From Chryseobacterium gambrini (GTDB lineage: Bacteria; Bacteroidota; Bacteroidia; Flavobacteriales; Weeksellaceae), in the NCBI RefSeq assembly GCF_900156825.1, contig NZ_FTOV01000011.1:62001-126000 (forward strand): a DNA stretch of 64,000 nt, in the 5' to 3' direction. Shown piece after piece: positions 1 to 6,260 of this stretch. The notes beneath the pieces are model-generated. The model had not been told where the DNA came from and searched no databases. It saw only the letters and a program-made list of their open reading frames with translations. Made by a program: the position numbers and the translations under genes. Numbering within the stretch: position 1 is the stretch's first letter; each line of letters starts with the position of its first letter.

Positions 1-224
1 GCCGTTATTTTGCTGGTAATTTTAAGATATTCAAACTGCGGATGAAGATAAATTTTCTGATAAAAATCCATTCTGTCTCCAATATGATTTTCTTTTTTGT
101 CAGGATCCTTCATATCATTCACAACGAGACTGTCGGTATTCTGATTTTGTTGCATGGCTGTTTTTCTGGATTTACAGTTAAAAAGAAATACAGTTAAAAT
201 AAGTAATGGAATCCACTTTTTCAT
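1..224 (-). CDS. Partial lipoprotein, possibly DUF4292 family
   Basis: The N-terminal 74 residues are visible; the rest lies beyond base 1. The start ATG is at 222-224. Residues 1-17 (MKKWIPLLILTVFLFNC) form a lipoprotein signal with a lipobox-like LFNC, so the product is probably anchored in an envelope membrane. A short polar linker and the stretch DFYQKIYLHPQFEYLKITSKIT follow. In Flavobacteriia a DUF4292 lipoprotein commonly sits beside the sugar nucleotidyltransferase found immediately upstream here, and the final visible residues suit the start of that domain. The family call is therefore context plus weak similarity; the lipoprotein nature is clear. Confidence 0.6.
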   Translation of the reverse strand, partial: MKKWIPLLILTVFLFNCKSRKTAMQQNQNTDSLVVNDMKDPDKKENHIGDRMDFYQKIYLHPQFEYLKITSKIT

Positions 225-264
225 GCCGGAAAATTTGATAAATTGTTGCAATATTAACGCCAAA

Positions 265-286
265 CCACACAAAACATTTTGTGTGG
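265..286. terminator. Hairpin between two envelope genes
   Basis: A perfect inverted repeat has 10-base arms CCACACAAAA and TTTTGTGTGG around a 2-base loop. It lies 46 bases past the stop of the nucleotidyltransferase gene on the minus strand and before the lipoprotein gene. There is no long T run on either side, so it may be a weak terminator or an mRNA-stabilising hairpin. Confidence 0.45.
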
Positions 287-331
287 CTTGAAGATAATTT
301 ATTTATGTTAATATTTTATATTTTCGAAAAA

Positions 332-1348
332 TTATTTAGACAAAAAATCCAGAACGGAATAATCTCCCAGAGAAATTTCCCTTGCAACACCGAAATACTG
401 AGCAGAATTACCAATCATTGAATTGGAAAGGTTTCCATGGTTGATTCTTGTATTTTCCTGAATCAGAGAGTTTTCTATATTTGAATTAACAATGATGGTG
501 TTATTCCCCAAAGAAACTCCGGGACCCACTTTTGAGTTTGAAATTTTCACATTTTCCCCTATAAAACAAGGCTGAATAATCAAAGAATTTTCGATCTGCG
601 CAGAAGCGGGAAAATGAGACATTGCATCTCTTTCGTATTCAAGAATTTTACTGTTGGTTTCTACGGTTGCGTTTTTGTTTCCGCAATCCATCCAGTCATT
701 TACTTTTCCAAGCGTGAATTTTGCTCCTTTTGTTCTCAGGTTTTCCAGTGCTGTAGTCAGTTGATATTCACCACCGTTTTTAATATCATTGTCCATGATA
801 TAATTAATTTCATCCATCAGTTTCTCGGCACTGTTGAAATAATAAATACCAATAATGGCGAGATCCGAAACGAAAGTCTGGGGTTTTTCCACAAAATCTG
901 TAATGAAACCGTAGTTATCTAATTTAACTACTCCGAAAGCAGAAGGATCTTCTACACTTTTTACCCAGATTACTCCATCCGAGTTTTTATCTAAAACAAA
1001 ATCTGCTCGGAATAATGTATCTGCAAAAGCAATTACTACATCTCCCGTCATCGACTGTTCTGCACATTTAATGGCGTGAGCTGTCCCAAGAGGATCATTC
1101 TGATAATAAATGCTTCCTTTTGCTCCCAGTTTTTCGGCAATCTGAATAAGAGATTTTTCAATCTCCGGACCAAAATCCCCGATGATAAAAGCTACTTCTT
1201 CAATGGTTTCTCCCGCAACTTTAGCAATATCTTCCACCAGTCTCTGTACGATCGGCTTCCCTGCGATAGGGATAAGAGGTTTTGGTACTGTCAGTGTATG
1301 TGGACGTAATCTGGAACCGCGTCCAGCCATAGGAACAATAATTTTCAT
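332..1348 (-). CDS. Sugar-phosphate nucleotidyltransferase
   Basis: This 338-residue protein starts MKIIVPMAGRGSRLRPHT, the GxGxRxxP nucleotide-binding signature of the sugar-1-phosphate nucleotidyltransferases, followed by KPLIPIAGKP with the conserved lysine. Such enzymes couple a sugar-1-phosphate and an NTP to give an NDP-sugar for surface polysaccharide. A Rossmann-like catalytic domain occupies about residues 1-235. Repeating hexapeptide-like turns at about 250-338 (SLIIQP, ENVKIS, GPGVSLG, SLIQEN) suggest a left-handed beta-helix tail. It lies downstream of a polysaccharide flippase on the same strand with a 144-base gap. The exact sugar cannot be read from sequence. Confidence 0.88.
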   Translation of the reverse strand: MKIIVPMAGRGSRLRPHTLTVPKPLIPIAGKPIVQRLVEDIAKVAGETIEEVAFIIGDFGPEIEKSLIQIAEKLGAKGSIYYQNDPLGTAHAIKCAEQSMTGDVVIAFADTLFRADFVLDKNSDGVIWVKSVEDPSAFGVVKLDNYGFITDFVEKPQTFVSDLAIIGIYYFNSAEKLMDEINYIMDNDIKNGGEYQLTTALENLRTKGAKFTLGKVNDWMDCGNKNATVETNSKILEYERDAMSHFPASAQIENSLIIQPCFIGENVKISNSKVGPGVSLGNNTIIVNSNIENSLIQENTRINHGNLSNSMIGNSAQYFGVAREISLGDYSVLDFLSK

Positions 1349-1492
1349 AAATGATATAAATATGTTTTTTTGTTAGTTCTAATTTTTTATAAAGATAGCA
1401 ATAAAACCTTTGAGTGTGATAGTATTGCCAAGAGTTTTCAAGTTTTGTCTGGTGCAACGCAGAATCCGGTATAAGCAAATTCAGAGCCAGAT

Positions 1493-2917
1493 TTATCGTT
1501 TGATTTTTGATAAAAGCATCTCTTTTTCGGAGTAAATGAGGATACCTGCAAAAGTTATAAATAAGGCATTACTCATTAAAATATCATAATTAAAATATTT
1601 AACAATGATAAAGCTGAAAGCTCCCAATAATATCAGAAAGAATGACATTTTTTTCATTCTGTAAGGGATAGGATAATATTTTTGACCAAGTAAATAAGAG
1701 ACGATCATCATAATAGCATAAGCTCCGAAAGTTGCCCACGCAGAACCGAGCATACTGTGATAATACTTAAGTGCCAAAAGATTAAGGGTAATATTTATTC
1801 CGGCTCCAAGCCATGAAATAATGGTTCCTACACTGGTTTTGTCCGTCACTTTATACCATGTTGAAAAATTGTAATAAATTCCGAAACAGAGATTGGCAAC
1901 CACAATGATAGGAATAATATCTATCGCGATCCAGTAAGATTTATTAGGGATAAATACACTTTTCAGCCAGGAAATATTAGCGATAATTCCTAAAGCAACC
2001 ACACAGGCAAAAAATGCAAAATACTCAGCTACTTTAGCATATGTTTTTTTAGCATCTCCTTTATCCATTTGTTTAAAAAAGAAAGGTTCAATTCCCATTC
2101 GGTAAGCGGTGACAAATAATGTCATTAGTACAGCTAACTTATAGCATCCTCCATAAGCACCGGCTTCTTCATCAGAAATAAGACCTCTTTGAACAGATTT
2201 ATCGAAATTTTCATTCACCATGAAAGCAAGACCAGCCAACATCAAAGGAAACGAATATTTAATCATTCTGCTAAATAAAGAAGTCACAAACTGAAATCTT
2301 ACCTTTAATATAATAGGAAGCAGTAATAAAAATCCTAAGGCACTTCCGGCTAAATTACTAAAGAAGGGGAAGTCTACGTTTTGGTCCAATCCAAAGCTTT
2401 TAGATACATTTTCGGGGATCCAGAAGAATAATGCTGCTGTAAAAAATGCCTGAAATACAGATTGTACAATTCTTACTGCAGAGTATTTTATCGGTTTATT
2501 ATGAAAACGCAGCCAGGCAAAAGGGATTACTAAAAGATTATCAAAAAAAGCAATTAAAGCAAACCATCTGATGTACTCAGGATTATGATGATAACCTGCA
2601 TAATCAGCAATCGGCTGATTGAATAAATAACATAAAACTAGAAAAAGACTAGAGGTTGAAAATAAAAACCAAAATGAGGTATTAAATGTTTTCTTCTCAT
2701 TATCCTCTTCAGCAGAAAATCGAAAATAAGCAGTTTCAAAGCCAAAAGAAAGGATAATGTTCACAAAAGAAATCCATGCATAAAGCTGTGTGAAAATTGC
2801 AAAACCTTCGTTGGGAATTTTATAAATCAAAAGTGGATTTAGGATGAATAAAATAATTCTTGGCGCTATAGCTCCAATTCCATAGATAATTGTCTGTCCT
2901 AATAATTTCTTATACAA
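1493..2917 (-). CDS. Polysaccharide flippase (MATE/MOP, Wzx-like)
   Basis: A hydrophobic protein of about 474 residues with roughly 12-14 membrane helices, resembling lipopolysaccharide biosynthesis (oligosaccharide flippase) proteins of the MOP superfamily that move lipid-linked glycans across the inner membrane. The open frame reaches an ATG at 2974, but a TACATTTG promoter box lies at 2934-2941 inside that extension. I therefore choose the TTG codon at 2915-2917, giving the family-like N-terminus LYKKLLGQTIIYGIGAIAPR. A cytoplasmic EEDNEKK loop and late GAGINITLNLLALKYY and SAWATFGAYAIMMIVSYLL segments fit the family. The nucleotidyltransferase follows downstream. Confidence 0.85.
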   Translation of the reverse strand: MYKKLLGQTIIYGIGAIAPRIILFILNPLLIYKIPNEGFAIFTQLYAWISFVNIILSFGFETAYFRFSAEEDNEKKTFNTSFWFLFSTSSLFLVLCYLFNQPIADYAGYHHNPEYIRWFALIAFFDNLLVIPFAWLRFHNKPIKYSAVRIVQSVFQAFFTAALFFWIPENVSKSFGLDQNVDFPFFSNLAGSALGFLLLLPIILKVRFQFVTSLFSRMIKYSFPLMLAGLAFMVNENFDKSVQRGLISDEEAGAYGGCYKLAVLMTLFVTAYRMGIEPFFFKQMDKGDAKKTYAKVAEYFAFFACVVALGIIANISWLKSVFIPNKSYWIAIDIIPIIVVANLCFGIYYNFSTWYKVTDKTSVGTIISWLGAGINITLNLLALKYYHSMLGSAWATFGAYAIMMIVSYLLGQKYYPIPYRMKKMSFFLILLGAFSFIIVKYFNYDILMSNALFITFAGILIYSEKEMLLSKIKR

Positions 2918-2933
2918 CGTGTGAAATTTTATG

Positions 2934-2941
2934 CAAATGTA
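2934..2941 (-). promoter_or_regulatory. Bacteroidota -7 box of the flippase gene
   Basis: On the minus strand the sequence is TACATTTG, an exact match to the Bacteroidota sigma-ABfrA -7 consensus TAnnTTTG, 16 bases upstream of the TTG start. No convincing -33 TTTG was seen. It argues against the upstream ATG as the true start. Confidence 0.55.
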
Positions 2942-3005
2942 AATATTTAGAAATTGATTTTTTATCGGCGGCATTAAAATTCATTCATAAACCTTAATTT
3001 TGAAG

Positions 3006-3038
3006 AACTTTGTCAAAGTTTTAAACTTTGACAAAGTT
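3006..3038. repeat. Double palindrome AACTTTGTCAAAGTT
   Basis: Two copies of a 15-base palindrome (AACTTTGTCAAAGTT, then AACTTTGACAAAGTT) make one 33-base inverted repeat with 16-base arms (3006-3021, 3023-3038). It sits between the divergent flippase and dihydroorotase genes. The self-nested symmetry suggests a REP-like element or a double operator; the former is more likely, as short palindromes of this type recur in Chryseobacterium intergenic DNA (from memory). Confidence 0.6.
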
Positions 3039-3078
3039 GGAAGTATGGCTCCATCTCTAATTTGTAAAAAAAGTAAAA

Positions 3079-4413
3079 ATGAAAACCTTAATCAAAAAAG
3101 TAAAAATCGTAAACGAAGGAAAGATTGTTGAAGGCGATATTTTATTGGATAACGATTTAATTTCCAAAATAGATTCCCAGATTTCCGAAGAAGCAGACCG
3201 GATTATTGATGGCGAAGGGAAATATCTTTTACCGGGTGTTATCGACGATCAGGTGCATTTTCGTGAACCGGGATTAACGCACAAAGGAGATATTGAAACA
3301 GAATCGAGATCCGCAATTGCAGGAGGTACAACCAGTTTTATCGAGCAGCCCAATACCGTTCCTAATGCGGTAACACAGGAATTATTGGCAGATAAGTACG
3401 AAATTGCCTCTCAGAAATCTTACGCCAACTACGGCTTCATGATGGGCGGAACCAACGATAATCTGGAAGAAGTATTAAAAACAAATCCTAGAAATGTTCC
3501 CGGAATTAAATTATTCCTGGGTTCTTCCACCGGAAATATGTTGGTTGACAATCCCGAAACGCTGGAAAAAATCTTCAGCAATACAAAAATGCTGATTGCC
3601 GTTCACTGTGAGGATGAAGCAACCATCAAAGCAAATACTCAAAAATATCTGGATGAGTACGGAGAAGATATTCCTGTGAAGTTCCATCATCTGATCAGAA
3701 GTGAAGAGGCTTGTTATAAATCCTCTTCGAAAGCCATCGAGTTAGCAAAAAAAACAGGGGCAAGACTGCATGTTTTCCACTTGTCGACAGCCAAAGAAAC
3801 AGAACTTTTCAGAAATGATATTCCTTTAAAAGATAAAAAAATTACAGCGGAAGTTTGTGTTCATCACCTGACTTTCACCAATGAAGATTACGAAACAAAA
3901 GGCGGATTAATCAAATGGAATCCTGCCGTTAAAACCCAAAAAGACAAAGACGGACTTTGGGAAGCTTTGCTGGATGACAGAATTGATGTGATTGCAACGG
4001 ATCATGCGCCTCACACATGGGAAGAAAAGCAGAATGTGTATACAAAATGTCCTTCCGGAGCACCTTTGGTTCAGCATTCTCTGGTGGTAATGCTGGAAAA
4101 TTATAAAAATGGAAAAATTTCTTTAGAGAAAATTGTTGAGAAAATGGCTCACAATCCTGCCATTTTATTCAGAATTGAAAAAAGAGGTTTCATAAGAGAA
4201 GGCTATAAAGCAGATCTTGTTTTGGTAGATTTAAATGAAAACTGGACCGTTGAAAAAGAAAACATCCTCTACAAATGCGGCTGGAGCCCGTTGGAAGGAA
4301 TGAATTTCCATTCTAAAGTCACCCATACTTTTGTCAACGGAAATCTGGTCTACGAAAACGGAAAAATCAATGAACAGAAATTCGGGGAGCGTTTGCTTTT
4401 TGAAGTTGAATGA
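3079..4413 (+). CDS. Dihydroorotase-type amidohydrolase (PyrC/AllB-like)
   Basis: The 444-residue protein matches the class I dihydroorotase/allantoinase fold: a short N-terminal beta part (VKIVNEGKIVEGDILL), LPGVIDDQVHFREPG at about 53-67, then HCEDE, HVFHLSTAKE, VCVHHLTF and VIATDHAPHTWEEK supplying later metal ligands. Dihydroorotase closes carbamoyl-aspartate to dihydroorotate in pyrimidine synthesis. The usual metal-binding HxH of the first strand reads QVH here, so one histidine is replaced by glutamine; I recall the same spelling in other Bacteroidota homologues. No pyrimidine gene is adjacent, and a terminator follows, so it is probably monocistronic. Confidence 0.85.
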   Translation: MKTLIKKVKIVNEGKIVEGDILLDNDLISKIDSQISEEADRIIDGEGKYLLPGVIDDQVHFREPGLTHKGDIETESRSAIAGGTTSFIEQPNTVPNAVTQELLADKYEIASQKSYANYGFMMGGTNDNLEEVLKTNPRNVPGIKLFLGSSTGNMLVDNPETLEKIFSNTKMLIAVHCEDEATIKANTQKYLDEYGEDIPVKFHHLIRSEEACYKSSSKAIELAKKTGARLHVFHLSTAKETELFRNDIPLKDKKITAEVCVHHLTFTNEDYETKGGLIKWNPAVKTQKDKDGLWEALLDDRIDVIATDHAPHTWEEKQNVYTKCPSGAPLVQHSLVVMLENYKNGKISLEKIVEKMAHNPAILFRIEKRGFIREGYKADLVLVDLNENWTVEKENILYKCGWSPLEGMNFHSKVTHTFVNGNLVYENGKINEQKFGERLLFEVE

Positions 4414-4442
4414 TAAATATAAAATAGAACAATATCAATAGA

Positions 4443-4464
4443 AGCGGACTTTAGTCCGCTTTTT
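4443..4464 (+). terminator. Rho-independent terminator after the amidohydrolase
   Basis: Arms AGCGGACT and AGTCCGCT flank a 2-base TT spacer and are followed by TTTT, 29 bases past the dihydroorotase stop codon. A second GGCTTTAGCC stem lies at about 4485. Confidence 0.75.
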
Positions 4465-4572
4465 CCATTTAAAACGGAAAAATTGGCTTTAGCCGAAACT
4501 TGGTAACACAAAAAAATCCTTGTTAAAGTTCAAAACCTCAGCAAGGATCAAGTTACTAACAGTCTTTAAAAA

Positions 4573-5175
4573 TTAGTCAATACTAATACCCTCAATTGCT
4601 TTTTCCAAAGAAGTTTCCATTATTCCGGGGATTGATAAACCTTCAGCACGGAAAACACTTACGTCCGACACTCCGTAAAATCCAAAAACATTCTTTACAT
4701 AAGGAACATTAGAATCATAAACCTGATAAGGACCTTCAGAATAAATATTTCCGGAAGTAAAGGCAATGTATAATTTTTTATCGTTTAATAAACCTTTGGG
4801 ACCGTTTTCATCATATTTAAAAGTATATCCTGCTCTCGAAGTAAAATCAAAATACGCTCTGAGTGTTGCCGGAACCGAGAAATTGTACATCGGAGAATCA
4901 ATTACAATAATGTCTGCCTCCTGCAATTCTGAAATCAGTCCTTTTGAATAGTCGCTGATTTCCGTTTGTTCCGCAGAATGGCTTTCCTCCGGAGAGAAGA
5001 ACGCATTAATGTGCTTTTCTTCCAGAAACGGAACGTGGTCTTTCGTCAGATCACGCTCTTTAATTACAGCATCAGAATATTTTTCCTTAATTTTTTCCAC
5101 TACGGCATTTCCTAATTTTCTGCTTGCCGATATTTCAGCTCTCGGACTTGAAATGATATGAAGGATGTTTTTCAT
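4573..5175 (-). CDS. azoR: FMN-dependent NADH-azoreductase
   Basis: A flavodoxin-fold quinone/azo reductase of 200 residues. The start is the ATG giving MKNILHIISSPRAEISASRKL, whose SSPR-S-S loop binds FMN phosphate; the frame continues upstream through the promoter, so the longer form is unlikely. The hallmark PMYNFSVPATLRAYFD lies at about 95-110, with TSRAGYTFKY after it. Family members reduce quinones, azo dyes and nitro compounds using NADH. It is divergent from an HxlR-type regulator that very probably controls it through the palindromes in the shared 108-base intergenic region, an arrangement typical of redox- or electrophile-responsive reductases. Confidence 0.9.
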   Translation of the reverse strand: MKNILHIISSPRAEISASRKLGNAVVEKIKEKYSDAVIKERDLTKDHVPFLEEKHINAFFSPEESHSAEQTEISDYSKGLISELQEADIIVIDSPMYNFSVPATLRAYFDFTSRAGYTFKYDENGPKGLLNDKKLYIAFTSGNIYSEGPYQVYDSNVPYVKNVFGFYGVSDVSVFRAEGLSIPGIMETSLEKAIEGISID

Positions 5176-5199
5176 TTTTAAAAATTTAAATTTCTTCAG

Positions 5200-5217
5200 C
5201 AAAATTATGTACATTTG
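5200..5217. promoter_or_regulatory. Divergent -7 boxes for azoR and hxlR
   Basis: Two TAnnTTTG boxes lie almost back to back: TAATTTTG on the minus strand (5200-5207) pointing to azoR, and TACATTTG on the plus strand (5210-5217) pointing to the HxlR gene. Both match the Bacteroidota consensus, so RNA polymerase binding at the two should be mutually exclusive or jointly repressed. Confidence 0.55.
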
Positions 5218-5223
5218 CTTATC

Positions 5224-5261
5224 AAAAGTTAGTAGTAAACAAAAGGTTAGCAGTAACCTTT
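5224..5261. promoter_or_regulatory. Tandem HxlR operator sites
   Basis: Positions 5242-5261 read AAAGGTTAGCAGTAACCTTT, a perfect inverted repeat with 8-base arms around GCAG. An imperfect copy, AAAAGTTAGTAGTAAAC, precedes it at 5224-5240; the shared GTTAG core repeats at an 18-base interval. They lie between the azoR promoter and the HxlR start, as expected for dimer sites of an HxlR winged-helix repressor. Confidence 0.6.
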
Positions 5262-5283
5262 AGATTAGTTAAAATTGAAACAC

Positions 5284-5661
5284 ATGGAAAATACGATGGT
5301 TTTTGAAGAGCCTATGACGGCTGAAAAATGCAGCGGACATCTTTCCTCCGTGGAAGATGCTATCTATGTGATTGGAGGAAAATGGAAGCTCAAAATCATT
5401 ATAGCATTACATGAAAACGGAAATATCCGATTCAATGAGCTTCAGAGAATCGTTGCCGGAATATCCGCAAGAGTACTTTCCAATGAACTCAAAGATCTGG
5501 AGCTGAACGGTTTTGTAAAAAGAGTAGTACATGCGGAACAGATGCCTGTTGTGGTAGAATACATTTCAACCGATTACAGCAGAACCCTGAAACCTGTTAT
5601 TATGGCGCTTTCGGAGTGGGGAAGAAAGCACAAAAAAAATATCCGTGAGGATCTGTTTTAA
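5284..5661 (+). CDS. HxlR-family winged-helix transcriptional regulator
   Basis: A 125-residue regulator with the HxlR (MarR-like winged helix) core: VIGGKWKLKIIIALHENGNIRFNELQR at about 30-57, the recognition helix region AGISARVLSNELKDLELNGFVKR, and a wing followed by VEYISTDYSRTLKPVIMALSEWG. A TTG at 5275 extends the frame by three residues, but the ATG at 5284 is the conventional start. It is divergent from azoR, with a perfect palindrome between them, so I infer autoregulation and control of azoR. HxlR proteins often sense reactive electrophiles through a cysteine; C20 (EKCSGH) is the only cysteine seen, near the N-terminus. Its stop codon overlaps the converging AraC remnant by four bases. 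Confidence 0.88.
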   Translation: MENTMVFEEPMTAEKCSGHLSSVEDAIYVIGGKWKLKIIIALHENGNIRFNELQRIVAGISARVLSNELKDLELNGFVKRVVHAEQMPVVVEYISTDYSRTLKPVIMALSEWGRKHKKNIREDLF

Positions 5662-6017
5662 TTAAATGACTGCCGAAATTCCAAAGGCGACATCTTCGTT
5701 TTCTTTTTGAAAAGCGTGCTGAATGACTGCGCATGTTCAAATCCCAGCTCATAAGCAATTTCACTGACGGATAATTCCGTTGTAGAAAGCTTTTCCTTTG
5801 CTTTACTGATCAGCTTTTCGTGGATATGCTGCTGCGTGTTCTGTCCGGTATGAGCCCGCAAAAGGTCGCTCAGATAATTTGGCGAAAGATTCATGGCTTC
5901 TGCAATTTGATGAACCGTTAACAGTTCTTTCTCTGCAGAATTGTCAATAAAATAATCATTCAGATAGCTTTCAAATTTTGTTAAAAGATGATGATTGCCA
6001 TTTTTTTTGGTAATAAA
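5658..6017 (-). pseudogene. AraC-family regulator remnant (DNA-binding domain only)
   Basis: From ATG 5894 the frame gives 78 residues; it stays open upstream to a TAG at 6018-6020, adding 41 residues (including FESYLNDYFIDN and ELLTVHQIAEA). Together they form the complete two-helix-turn-helix AraC/XylS domain, ending in SVSEIAYELGFEHAQSFSTLF and the typical SPLEFRQSFN. Flavobacterial AraC proteins of this type are about 290 residues with an N-terminal cupin sensor. None is recognisable in 6018-6260, and no good start precedes the domain, so it is probably a 5'-truncated pseudogene. A free-standing DNA-binding domain cannot be excluded. Confidence 0.65.
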
Positions 6018-6260
6018 CTACTTTCTTTCACACCGGATGTATGCAAAATGAAGATTGTCGTATGCAAATTACGGATTGTGGTTCTTGAATTGAATTAACA
6101 ATAAAAATTTACAACAGAATCATCCGTACAAATAGCAAAATCAGAGGCAGGTAAAATTGCAATATAGATTCTTCATTCTGCTCTTGCTCCATTCAGGATG
6201 ACAAACTTAACGCATATAATTATGAGTGAAAATTTGTGTGAAATCAGTATTTAAATAAAA
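6018..6260. repeat. Intergenic stretch with a degenerate GATTCTTC-GATGACA repeat
   Basis: No coding potential was recognised. At 6167-6205 the sequence reads GATTCTTCATTCTG followed by TCCATTCAGGATGACA, a degenerate member of the same repeat family as 15693-15768 and 34350-34612. Confidence 0.4.
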
